Below, in pieces: positions 14,006 through 26,336 of a stretch of 64,000 nucleotides of DNA. A program made the position numbers and the translations under genes. Within the stretch, counting starts at the first letter, position 1; each line of letters starts with the position of its first letter. The notes beneath the pieces were generated by a model. That model did no database searches and had not been told where the DNA came from. It saw nothing but the letters and a program-made list of their open reading frames with translations. Source of the stretch: Protonemura montana (taxonomy: Eukaryota; Arthropoda; Insecta; Plecoptera; Nemouridae). The stretch covers positions 2,956,001 to 3,020,000 of the forward strand of contig OX387604.1 in assembly GCA_947568835.1 (NCBI GenBank). Direction: 5' to 3'.

Positions 14006-14999
14006 AGGATGGTCGTTGCTGGGCGAAGACGCTCAGGGCAGAGTTCCTTCAGAAAACAAGGTCCAGTATACAACCAAGCCAGAATCAGAACAAGGCACGA
14101 CCGTACAAATAATGGGCCCGTCAAAAGATTCAAAATTAAGACATAACCACACAGACAAATCTTTTTGAAGAGTACCCGCCCTAGAAATCTCAATACCTTT
14201 TGAAACAGATCTGCTAACCGGCAGAATCCAGGGGCGATTTCGTCGGATCGGATGTCTAAGAGGTATTTCTTGATGTCTTGAGTATTTGAGTAAGTAAATA
14301 TGTGACCGAACTCTCTTCATGGTTGGACTTCAATCGAGTTTAGATTTATATAAACAAAGATTAATCTAAAGAGGGAGAATGTCTTTTTTTTTGGCGCGGT
14401 TTGGGAGTACCTATCTATCTATGTAATACGTCACTAGCTGAGGGAAAAAATGTACGGACAATGTTCGATTTTACGTATGGGGGTGGATTTTAAGGAGAAA
14501 ACTTTCCGTGGCAGCTCACTTCCATATCTTCAAGTAGGGAAATAAATTATTCTTGAAAAAAATTGACGTAAAAATCGGTCTCAAAAGTATTTTGCAAATT
14601 CAGCATTTCTTCGAGATGTAATAAATGTGAGCGGTTGAAAGCCTAAACGTATGCATCGCAGCCTACAGAAACCTTGCTAAGCTTTGATAAATGGCTAGTT
14701 TTTCGGTATCATTAATTTATAAAAATATCTCCGTATTTTGGGTGCCATAAATAAAAAACTTTTAAGAAACACTCAGCTTCTTAGGAGCAAACATGTATCA
14801 CGTGAAAAAAATCGGCTGAAAACACTTGTTTTCGAGTGGTTTATTCGATGATTGTAGTCAAGAATTATAAGAGTTGAGATGATGATTAACATGAGGCAAA
14901 TACGTGTGTTCATCGGCTGCGTTTGCTACCAGCTGGAAAGATGGTCCCAACCCTCGTACCCACCCCCTCTAACTCAGACTTAAAGTGCACAAACAGCCG

Positions 15000-15045
15000 A
15001 GAAAAGCCGTGGAAAGCCACGGAAAGCCGGGAAAAGCCGGGAAAA
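15000..15045. repeat. 10-bp tandem repeat (GAAAAGCCGG)n
   Basis: Four to five imperfect units of GAAAAGCCGG/GGAAAGCCAC follow a short C-rich patch at 14948-14970. Confidence 0.88.
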
Positions 15046-16443
15046 TGGAACTGTCTAGGCGTGAAAATGCAGCCAAGTCATGCAGTGTATTTATAAGAAA
15101 GTGACGCTTAAAAACTGAAACATTTCACGCTGTTACTTTGAGAGTGGTCGATGCCTTAATTTTATCTTCTTTGAACTAGGTTTGGTTTCGTTTCAGACTT
15201 TGGAAGGGAGCGAACGAAGAATGCTGGAGATTTCGGTGGCCATACTCAAAACGCTGGCCGTCCATTGGTCCAACGAAATTTTGATCAGTGCGCGGCCTTC
15301 AGCGATCACCAGGTAAATCGATTAATCATTTTGAGGGAAAAAAAACTATGCTAGCAAACACGCCATAACTAACATCTATCATCAGTTCTGAAAACGTAAA
15401 TCCTTAAAGTGAACCAATAAATTTCGTATTATGATTTCAAGACAAGGCGGAATTATGCCAAACAAGATTTTTTTCTTTTTATAAATTGCCAAGATGGTTG
15501 TTACTCTGCTAAAGAATTGCTTTTAAATAGTGTAATCGACGGGCGTTGGGTATTTAGTTGAACTACTGATTAAACCAGTGCAATGCATCTCCTATTGTGG
15601 CTGCATTTTTAGCGTCTTCTCATAATCTTTGGAATAAGATGGACATTTTAATTAAATCGGTATAGATATATGTATAGCTGATTTATTGGTCTGAGCAGAT
15701 TTGCATGATTTAGAAGCTGTTATTGCCACAGTCATTCGATTACTCGTAAATATTAAACTGTGTTACAACTCAATTTATGAAGATTAATGGCGAAATGTGC
15801 AGCGCATAGAGCATAGAACATAGCATTCGCCGCTGAGAATCTGAACATTGATCAATGAAATTAAGATCCTGGATTGATTGGCCTTGCCAGGCCATAACTC
15901 ACAAGTCCTGAGGATCATATCCCATAAGGGACTTCGCCCCCGTGCAAGGCAAACAGGATAAAACCCAGAGAGTAGTAAAAACGAAGCAAGCGAAAATACA
16001 ACAAGATGCAAATAAATAGTTTAAGGATATATAGAGCATAAGAAAGTCAGGAGTAAAAAAGACCCTCGTTCAAGGATAGCAAATTGTAGCTGAAGGTTTA
16101 CTTAAGCTTAGAGTTGAACGTTCATCAGGATTTGTAAGAGGCTGCAGGACACTTTAAGCTTTAAGCTGCCATAAATATCCGTGCCAGGAGAAAATCTCAA
16201 GACACTCCAAGAAGGGATGAAGAAGAAGGAGCCTAAACTCGTTACTGAGTTAAAATATTCAGATAAAAAAAAATCATTATTTTTTTCTGAAAGCTCGAGT
16301 GCGAATTTTCGTTATCATGTGGAATATTTACACGTGCCAAAAATAAAACAGTGAAAATAGAAAATAAGTCGTTAATTTATTCACAGTTTCCTTTATAAGA
16401 AAGTGGACGAGGAAATCATTTTCTTATTGGATTCAGAATATTT

Positions 16444-16700
16444 TTAGGCAGTAGGATTGTAGGCAATATACGTGATAGGCAGTAGGCAAGTTAGGCAGTA
16501 GGCAAGCTAGGCAGTAGACAAGCTAGGCAGTAGGCAAGTTAGGCAGTAGACAAGCTAGGCAGTAGACAAGCTAGGCAGTAGGCAAGTTAGGCAGTAGGCA
16601 AGCTAGGCAGTAGACAAGCTAGGCAGTAGGCAAGCTAGGCAGTAGGCAAGCTAGGCACACAGGCTAGGCTACAGCTAGGCTAGGCAGCTAGGCTACAGCA
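16444..16700. repeat. 16-bp minisatellite (AGGCAGTAGGCAAGCT)n
   Basis: Eleven contiguous 16-bp units occupy 16477-16652. They differ at two main positions (TAGG or TAGA, and GCT or GTT). A decayed partial unit precedes them at 16444 and a region of shorter CTAGGCTACAG-like fragments follows to about 16700. A related fragment (AGGCAATAGGCAAG) occurs alone near 42195. Confidence 0.97.
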
Positions 16701-17564
16701 GCTGGACATTGAATTATGCTCGAACAAGGCCCGGGTGAGATAAGGTGCACCTCTTTCAAACTTGCCAGCAAAGTCAACACCAAGTTTAATTGGCTACAGA
16801 ACATTTCGGGTTAAATGCGCCAAATGACCCAATAATTTTAAGACTTCGCTAGACGCGATGATAAAACCTTGTTCAAACAGTTATTATATAATGCTAGTGT
16901 GGTTCCAGATTTATATCTGTTTGTATTTCATTATTAGACGCCATTTTCTTTAAAATATTATCTAGACTGTTTATTAGGGATTTCTCTAACAAGGGAAACT
17001 AAAATATTTCTCAAGTCTGAGGTGTAGATTTTAGCTGGAAAGAGATCTTATAAAAATGGTTGGCTTATTCCAAATATTACATATTTGTTTATTAATTATC
17101 ATTAATATTCAATATTAATATCGTTATTCAGCATCAAATCTAATAATTCATAGCAAAAGGAGGAGATTTTGAATTTGTTCTTCCCCCAATTTGGTATCCA
17201 ACATGTAAACCAAGTTTTAAATAACTGCATGTCCTTTACTTTATCTTGTATAATCACTACATGCAACAATTTAAACCAACGCAATTAGAGTTTACCGGCA
17301 TAAATAATTGGTGAAATGCCTATCTACCAGAATTAGCAGATGAGACTTTTATGAAACTGGATAATATTTCAAGAATAAACCCACGCCACGCAGCTTTATA
17401 AATCCAAGCGCAAGCGAACTGTATGTGTAGATTCGTGACATGGGCCAGGTTTTCTATACTCGATCAAACATAGATCTCTTATAAATATTCCGGTTTGAGG
17501 CTAGGAAAAAAAATCTGATCCACCATAAGTTTAGGTTCGGCCACTTTATGCGTACCGCCCGCCA

Positions 17565-17578
17565 TTTTTTTTTTTTTT
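17565..17578. repeat. Poly(T) run of 14
   Basis: Uninterrupted T14 follows a GC-rich CGTACCGCCCGCCA stretch. No target-site duplication or retroposon body is recognised beside it. Confidence 0.85.
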
Positions 17579-18409
17579 AGCTTTGCTTCTTAAATGAAAC
17601 GTTTTATTTGAAGGCATGAGCAGGACGTGGTTTGATATCAAAGACTGGGAATCACTGGAATATTATCTAAATGCATGTTCAAATGCTGTTTAATGCACGC
17701 AACGCAAGCTTTAGTGCAATGCTTTACGACTCAACTTTATACCTAGTTGCTACCTACACCTGTGCATTTACCTGTACATTTACCTGTACCTATGTGCTTG
17801 ACGGAGAATCTCTACTCGGCAAGTCATCAAAGAGCCTATACTTTCTTTCTTGGCTACATTGTATGTAGTTTTACTGGTAATTATTGCTTTGCAACTCAAC
17901 GGATAACTAAATATCTTATATAATTATGCAAAAGGTATACTGGGATTTAATGGCAGATGATATAACGAATTATAGACAATGCCTGCTCGCATTTTCTTGA
18001 TCATTTTACTAATCAAACCTGTTCTTTGAGGATGAAACGATCTATTATGTGCCGCATTGCCAAGCTTGGCAGCATATCTATTGTTTTGTTATTGATTGCA
18101 TCTTAAGAGGTATCAGATAATCCCTCCTTATGTAATTAAAAGTGTGAAATAATAAATAATACTTGAGATGTATATCAGTAACTTGTAGAGAATTGAACAC
18201 CTCTCCAGTCAGGTGACGTTTCAATTGCTTAGGATTTATCTTTTAAACGGACTTCCCATTCGATTAGCCGATCAGCTGGCAACGAAATATTCAACTCGAA
18301 TAATTGATTGGTGATTTTTAACAACACACTTTAGTATTAATGTTATTTTGTCTTTTTGGCGAAATAGCAAAATTGTGAGAAAAATCTTGCCCTAAGGATG
18401 GCTCACTCT

Positions 18410-18570
18410 TTCAAATATCTGCGTCCGATTTAAAATATAGGTTCGATTTCAAATATTTTTAAAATATCAGGGCCCCAAATATCTCGTTAGGCTCGAAATA
18501 TTCGGCTGGGTCCTAAATGTTCGATCAGGAGGTCCCGATGGGTCCAAATCGGGCCCGAAATGTACGTGTT
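18410..18570. repeat. Decayed tandem repeat of about 20 bp
   Basis: Seven or eight imperfect units share a GAAATATTCG-like AT part and a GGGTCC- or GGGCCC-like GC part, spaced 18-24 bp apart with one longer AT insertion. The units differ at many positions, which suggests an old array or one of clustered binding sites. Confidence 0.6.
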
Positions 18571-18604
18571 TAAAAGTGAGACGAGAGCACCTCATAATTA
18601 CTTA

Positions 18605-18658
18605 GTTGCAACATGATATCCAACAATTACAAAGTTGCAACAAATAAAAAGTTGCAAC
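18605..18658. repeat. Three copies of the 8-bp palindrome GTTGCAAC
   Basis: Exact GTTGCAAC lies at 18605-18612, 18634-18641 and 18651-18658. Each copy is its own reverse complement. The sequence is similar to half-sites of RFX X-boxes and to C/EBP-like palindromes, but no factor can be assigned from sequence alone. Confidence 0.6.
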
Positions 18659-20611
18659 TTCCGTCTTACAACATCTAACAAATGGGAACGCGCGGGCAGA
18701 AAAGGTCCAGACGAATCACTTGAGATGAAATTTAGCACGCGATTGAGTTCTATTGGCTGATATCCAATAAGTTTATCCAATCATAAAATACGAATAGTCA
18801 ATAAATCTGAACAGAAGGCAGTAGACATTTTCTATCAAGAACGAAACGTGCTGCTACGACACGTAGGTTCTACCTACCAAGGGCAAAAATAGGTGCCCGG
18901 AGCGACGAACCGCTTTAATTTGGTCACAAATCCTGCTATACAATAAAAAATTATAATATTATTATTACATCATGGAAATCAATTTATAAACCTATTTGAT
19001 GATGGACTCGATTCTAGACGGAGATAAAATGGCGGAAAGTAGTGCTGCAGGGTACGAAAACCCACCGCGTTAACTTCAAGCCGATTACTATTCTCTCTTT
19101 TGTTAATGTTCGAATCATCAAGAGCGCGTGTGATACGTAATTTTTCCGTAAAAAACGTGCGTGCACTTTTTCTACCATCTATATAAAGTTTGGGTGAGCT
19201 TTATTGGCAACCTGTGAGCTAGGTTATAATACTGCTAGCGCACAGTGCTCGTAAAGAAAGGGTCTGGTGGGAGGGGGTAACGGCGGCTCGGGGGGTGGTC
19301 GGAACCGGAAATTAGTGGATAATAACCATTACTGACCTGCACACAGTCGAATGCGGCTAGTTTAAAGGCCACATATCATTTCGGTGAGATGATATCAAAC
19401 GAGGAACGTACACTGTCGACCTCATATGGTCCAGCAAATATGCTTCACATATTCCTGGCATTCTAGGCCCACAAGGGAGCAAAGGTTACTAGTGTTAAAG
19501 GTATGTGGACACAATCTGGCTACTAGGCTACAAAGCAATTGCTGAATCGTGATTTTATTTTAAAAAATGATGGATTTAAGTTGTATTCTGTCTAGTAATT
19601 GATTTCGCAGGCTTTTACTCGATATTTAATTGACTCTCATGGAATATTGTGATGTTTATTCATAGAAAATAAAATAAAGCGACTCATTTTCTTTTCACTA
19701 TTCCTTGAACAAGAATCACCTGTCGTAAAGGTTACCAAGAACCTAATTAGCACTACCAATTACTTCTAACCAATCCTCTTCGTCCTACGGTAGGACATGC
19801 GGCAGGACAGAACAAAATGGGCCATCGTGCTATTTTCAAAATAAATTTACACTTTATTATGTTAATTAGTCAGTTTAGTAGTTATTTAAGAGAGCCAGAC
19901 AGATGCACCTGCATTTCGAAGTAATTACTGTATTAACCGTTCACGAAAAAATAGATACAATTTATTTCAGTGACATTAGAAAATCAGCTTTTCTGTGCTA
20001 AGTGCAATCATTTCTTGTGTAGTTTATATATGCATGTCTCATTCTTCGTGAATACTGTATGTTTGAGAGACTCTATATATAAGAGATGCATATAGGATGC
20101 ATTAATTGATGCATTTGATGGATTCATGCTATCGCTCAAGGTGCACCAAGAGTGCAGTTGGAATGAATGCAGCGCGCAAGTGCACTTGATGCTAACTAAA
20201 TCAAGGTAACACCTAGACAAGTGAAATGCTACTCGACGACACTTGGTTGTTGGCATTATGCAGCTGGTAACGACACATAACCGGAGCTGCCGACAAGGGA
20301 GACAGAATGAGATGTAGAAGACTGAGAAGTAATGCATTCAAGTACAAGCCTCAAGGATGCACAAAGTATCACCTAAGGAGCTATTCTTGGTCCGCTATTA
20401 GATTATGTACACCGATAACATGGTAAAGGGTAAATATATTTGTTAGTTTCTTCCTTCAATCTGATGTGTGGTTTTGTTTGACGTAGATTTCGCAAGTGTT
20501 TTGTCTTGAAGTAACCTACACAAAGTAAACTCAATGAGTGGATGAGTGAAATCAATGCAATTTCACTTTAAAACCGTTTGAAACTGATATTTACTTCCTC
20601 AGAGAAGCCAT

Positions 20612-20651
20612 TGTGTGTCTGTGCGTGCGTGTATGCGTGTGTGCGTGTGTG
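20612..20651. repeat. (TG)n microsatellite with CG interruptions
   Basis: Alternating purine-pyrimidine TGTGCG-type sequence of about 40 bases; could adopt Z-DNA. Confidence 0.9.
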
Positions 20652-20897
20652 CTAAAACATTTTTAAGCGACGTCTTCAGGGAGCGATAGATCCAATTGAT
20701 ATAATCCTTTTAAAAATAGGAGACGCTTTTATGTATCTCGCAAGACAAACTTTTGTGTCCATGAGAGTACATTTTGTTTTCCACGATTGCTTTTCTTCTT
20801 TAGTTTCTTGTATTGTCTTATGTGAGAGAGATCGTATGAGATAGGTACACGCGAATGAGAAAAATACGGGCGGAGAGATCGGGAAAATGACTTAATT

Positions 20898-20924
20898 CCG
20901 CATGCTGTAGCAAATAGCATGCGG
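20898..20924. repeat. 9-bp inverted repeat CCGCATGCT / AGCATGCGG
   Basis: Perfect 9-bp arms are separated by nine bases. The arms contain GCATGC, itself a palindrome. Confidence 0.75.
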
Positions 20925-21239
20925 GGTTGAGATAAATCTGCTGCTCCGAGATCTTCGAATTGAATTTCTAGCATTCAATCAGAGCTAGAAAGTGAACAAC
21001 TAACAGTAATCAACATCTTAAGTTAACTGCTTGTTCTAGCACACTTTACCTTCCTTACACTTTACCTATGCAATAGAATCCTTCCACCTTAAGTCAGACT
21101 AATGGAAGGTCCAGACACCAGAAGATTTCAAGTAGAAAATATATCAAGTATCAATATAGTCAATCGTTGGTATACGATTTAAAATCGAGTATTGCCAAAA
21201 ATCTAATAAAAATAAGCCAGCAAATAAACTGAATGGGAG

Positions 21240-21550
21240 AGTGAAGGGTGGGGGGGGGGCTTGTAGGTTTTGGGGTGGGAGAGTAGGGTTAAAAGAATTG
21301 ACGGGGTGTGGGGAAAAGTTGCGTGTAAACGTGGAGACAGTGTTTTTCATTTTCTTTATATTACCCACGATGCTCGTAAAAGCATTACCCATGACCCCAT
21401 ACCCCTGTGCCGCCCCCCTCCCCTTCTTCCTCTTTCCCAACTACTTCTTCTTATTCGCTCTACACTCATCCCCATACCATTGCAACTTGTTTTTTCCAAA
21501 ACCCAATTTACTTTTTTTCTCAAGTAGTGAGGGTGTGGGTATGGGGGGGG
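21240..21550. repeat. Cluster of G- and C-rich tracts
   Basis: A run of ten G near 21250 with further GGGG groups to 21300, a CCCCCC/CCCC patch near 21410-21425, and a GTGTGGGTATGGGGGGGG patch at 21531-21550. The open frames on both strands here reflect the absence of stops in such sequence and are not genes. Confidence 0.75.
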
Positions 21551-22694
21551 TGTTCGAGAATAGCTAAGGGAATATCCCTCCAACTCAATCTAGCTGGTTT
21601 AATTGTCTTGACGGGTAATAGAGCACGATACTTGCAAGGCTAGTGCAGGTCAACTTAATTCCTGCTATTATATTGTACACGTCCTTCTAGCCCACGTGAC
21701 AGGAAGGTACACATTTACTTCGAGTAGTGACTTCGGAAAAAAATACCGCTAGAATCCAAAATTTTCGTTAAAAAATGTAATTTCGCAATACCTAAAACTG
21801 TTTTATAAAAAAAAAACGAAAAATATTTAATAACTGGAATAAGAAATAATAATAATGTTTAATTTGTAGTGAAACTAACGATGAAAGTATAACGAGTTTT
21901 GTCAGAACGTTTAAAAATGGATTCTCCATAAAATATTGTAATATGTAATAATAAAATGAAGAATAAGATGCATTGCACCGATCTCCTGTACCGGACCTGC
22001 CGTAAGTAAGAGTTACTGCCCGTGGATGACAATTAGCCACTAGTTCAACGGACTGATAATCGACTGAAAATGGAATGGATTTAAAGTTAAGACTTCTTAT
22101 CCTTCCACCTAGGTAGCCAGGTTTGCGTGGCACCAACTGTACGATAGGAACGTAGCGTACGGGCCGACCGAAAGTGGCCCTCTAATTGCTCAACAAGGCT
22201 TACCATTGGCCGATTGAGACGTGCAGCAGCCAGTTTTTAAAAGCAAAGAATAATGAAAGTTAAATTATAACACCCAGAGGAATAATAATCATAATCAGAA
22301 AACGCCTCTCGCTGTCGCCATTTGAAACTGATCATAAACAAAATGCCTGCTATGCCAGCTCGATATGCAAAATAGCATTTATATTTTCTCATCTCAAAAA
22401 CTTGAAAGTATTGTACAAGTCTAAAGCACGTGGCTAAGTCTGCACCAGACCTAGATTTATTTTCTTTTGTATACAATATCCATCCATTACTCTTAACTCA
22501 TTATTAAGTATCGTCTGATTTATAGATATGTGTGGTGATTATTTAGTGATTACCTGTAGAGGTAAGGTTAACCTATTCATTATTACCTGTATGTGCACTT
22601 GGTGACTTCTTAATAGAGAAATAAAACTAGGAGCATAGTCTACCTATATGTTATTTCACATTAGAACAGCGTTTTTTTTCTAAAAGGAAATTTG

Positions 22695-22725
22695 TATTGA
22701 CAGTATTGACGGTATTGACGGTACT
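22695..22725. repeat. 9-bp tandem repeat (TATTGACGG)
   Basis: Three units, TATTGACAG, TATTGACGG and TATTGACGG, with a fourth decayed one. Confidence 0.88.
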
Positions 22726-23820
22726 GATGAGATCTTATTGATTTCTTAAGGGCGTGCAATGGAAGAGTCCTCATGGTAGTAAAGTCTTGGTAGAAAATGT
22801 GACAGACCTTTCTTATAACGATAGAGATTCACAAAACCCTGCACGTTTTAGATTGCTTTACTACTCGGGAACGACATATTTTACAAGAGGAGCAACCAAG
22901 TTCAATACTTGCTGTACGCTGGTATGTTTGTGAGCATTTTAAGAATGCAGGAACAGTGGTTTGCTGCATGGAGCCAGGGCACGACACATTCTGGGTCAGA
23001 TTTTTCAGTCTACACTAGGGAAAAATCTACATAAAGTTTCGCCACCATTTACAACTTTATTAAATTAATTTGAATTTCGTTGAATTTGAATTTCTTGTTG
23101 GAATGTCTGAACGGAATCAGTAATTTATTAATAGTTTAACATCGTAACATCCTCCGCCAATAAAATAAATCTTTTAAATGAAAATAATGAAATATACAGT
23201 TTTTTCCGGCTGTTGGAGATAGTTTGTTTGAAGAAGTTTGAAGGAATAGAAAGCAGGTGCTATAAACCCTAACCGTAATCTACTAGCTGAGTATCTCTAC
23301 CCTAACCCATGCCCAGTCAGCGTCATACTCTTGGATTTGGGGACAGAATTAGAATAGAGTTGATCTCCGTCGGTTACCCTAAATCGTTTAGGAGATGTTC
23401 GTGACTGAGCTACAAACATTAAAGACTAATGCTCATTTACAACAAAAAAACACCCCTTTCATCTAATAAATAAATGTCTATAATCGCTAATTACTTGTAA
23501 AAGACGGCCAGACATTTATGTAATGTGACATAAAAGCCGATTGAAAATTTTCGGAATCAATTTTTTTTTTCTCATGAGTGCTAGCAGCGATGTGATTTCA
23601 AAACGTACCATAATCTTGAAAATTTGTACCCAGTTAAATATAGATTTATGATTTTTCAGAAAGAAGCTGGCGTTGATCATATTGTGGCATCAACTCAAGT
23701 GAATTATGACACATTTTCAACAAATTAGATTACTAAAGATTCAAAATCTTTTCACAGTTAAAAATATAGATCACAAAGCGATGAAACAGAAAGGGGCTAT
23801 GTCCTAAAACCTGGCTCACC

Positions 23821-23837
23821 AAAAAAAAAAAAAAAAA
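23821..23837. repeat. Poly(A) run of 17
   Basis: Uninterrupted A17 follows CCTGGCTCACC. It could be the tail of a lost retroposon, but no matching body or flanking duplication is visible. Confidence 0.88.
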
Positions 23838-26256
23838 GTGTGACTGAATTTCTCTCGATCTGTGATAAGCTTACTTAACATAAAAAATTACACGACATTT
23901 CAAGTATAATTTTTGAAATATTATTCACCGATTCGCTTGGTTCTCTTTGGTTCTATCATCCGAGGAATTCCGCTTGTGTCCGCAATAATATTATAAAGAT
24001 GTACCGACTCAACAATGAAATATCCCAGTAACATACAAATATAAATCATAGTGTGTTATATAGGTGTTAAGTCGTATATTCACAAACACTAAAGGTACAA
24101 TGGTTTTTCTGGTATCATGCTGAGCGAGCATACAGAGTACAGGGGTCACCATGCATTGGTACATGCATATGGTAGGAATATATCCTGTAATCTGCATATG
24201 AACCTTGCGCAATAATAATATAAATGTAATGTTAAGACTTTTTATTTTCAAAAACCCATGAACCAAAGGGATTACTATAATAAAGTATTCACAGCTTACT
24301 CTCTCCGGCATATTTGATTTATGTGTCAATATTCCTACCCATGTAAAACGCACAAAATGGCAGAAAAAGAGATTATTTTGTATATAAATTACGTCATTTA
24401 GGCGTGGTACATATTAAATTCTTCATCGTCTTTGTACAACACTAAATTTAATTCTTTCTTTAAAAGGAATGGTTACTTTTTACACCTAAAATGGAGATAT
24501 TTTATTAATGAATTATGATAATCAACTCGTTTCGATAATATTCATCGCGGTAAAACCGAATGAATTTGAATTAATATTGTTATCATTTTACGGGCTATAA
24601 ATCAAAATCAAAAGACATCAATCTAAATACGAAATTCACTTCTATCTTCATATATTAGAAACTGTGATGCGATGGGCTACATAGCTTCGGTATTAGTCGT
24701 TGCAAGTTACGACGTCCTATAGCCAAACGCTTGGCTCTAAGAAAAAAACCAGTAGCACAACATTCTTATAGAAGAAAAACCTTAGAAATTCAACTTGAGA
24801 TACCATTTTTTTTTCCTTTTATTCTCTTCCTACTTCTTCTCCACACGAATATACCAAAACGAATAACAGCTGGCATCGAAATTGGGCAACACCGCATATG
24901 AACCCACTTAGCATATTTTACCTCCAAGCACACTCCAAGTATAAAGAAGGTATGGTCCCATGGAGGTGACGCAAGGAAAAGGGAGGCTCGAATCTACGAC
25001 AATCAGATCCAAGAGATGACCCCCCAAAATGCACCTTAGAGGCCATTCAGGTAGACCAGCAACAGGCAAGGCAGGTATCCAGCGAGAAGTGAACGAAATG
25101 GTAGGCTATCAGTAAGGTTCTTGACCATCAAGCCATGGCGAGCCAGCATACCGGCTCCACTGCTGATTTACATAGCAGCTTTTTATCCTATCATACAGAC
25201 AGAAAATAACCAATGATGGATTGTATTCTTATAACCTACTCATTTGTCCACGGACAGAAGCGGCTAAAAGTGTTTTTATTTTATTTTTTATGTGTTTATT
25301 ATAACGTGCACTATTAAACTGGAATCAAAAATTTTAATAATTATGTTAAATAGGATCCAATATGAGACTGAAATTGAGAAAATAGGTGTCAGATTATTCA
25401 CATTCCTTTTAACAGCGAGTGATTTGAATTTAATTTCGGGATGATTTACGTTAATTTAAATATGAAATGTGTTAGATTTTGGTAGTGAGGAGAGCAATTT
25501 CTAGAAAGGTTTCTAGCTAGCTAGAGAGAGAAGAGAGGGAGTTACATAAAATCGTGGGTGTGCATTATTGGGGGTGGTTTGCGCTGATCTCTGTCGGTGC
25601 ATGTGATTCGGTAGCCATTGTAGTGCATGAGTGCGTAGTGGGGGTGCGTGCTAGTGCGTGGACACGTGTGTGTTCGTTCACGAAGTTGACGCCACGTGTG
25701 CTGGATTCGTACCGGTCAGTTGAGCAAGTTCCCGATAGATGGCTGAACTTGCGCGCGCTACATTGGCCAAGAAAATGACCATTATTCGCTGAGTTTTATT
25801 ATAAATGCCCACCAAATGAGCAATTAGCGTGAACTAAACTCAAACTCAAATATGGCATAAGTTTACATTATTTACTTTAAAAAATCAGCCACGTTATCGC
25901 ACAGACAATCTTAGAAGACTGTGATGAACGTAATTTTCTGTAGAAAGCAGCCATGTTAAACAATTTATGGAAATAAAAGATAATAAATAAGTATGATATA
26001 ATATAAAAAGTAACGGGTCACTTCTTGTAAAATAATAAAACAATGGGTTTTAGATTTGGAATGCATACAATATAGTCGTGTTCACAGGATAACCATGGAG
26101 AATCCTGGAGGAAAGAGTTGGACGGGCTCTCTTTCCATCTTCCAGGATTTATTATCCTTGTTTCTCACTCTAGCCTTTGAGAGTATTTTACCCTGTATTG
26201 ATCACCCTAGGATGGTCACGTGGGTCTTTGTTCGGATGCGAATATATGACACAGAA

Positions 26257-26336
26257 GGTGGGGGGGCAGGGTGGTTGGGGCAGGGGGTGGTGGCCAGGGG
26301 GAGGGTGAAAGAGGGAAGAGCAAAGTAGAAGGGGGC
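26257..26336. repeat. G-rich tract with G-quadruplex potential
   Basis: Eighty bases with about eight groups of three to seven G on the plus strand, ending in a purine stretch. It is one of the strongest G-quadruplex candidates here. Confidence 0.85.

Larger units (their letters stand above)
11087..16443. other. Gene-free sequence
   Basis: Nothing recognised apart from a C-rich patch near 11545-11600 and the tracts listed separately. Open frames around 13909-14320 overlap the G-rich tract and have no domain. Confidence 0.65.

Noticed and set aside
23821-23837. Retroposon tail
   Set aside because: A bare A17 run without a body, target-site duplication or related copy in the window.
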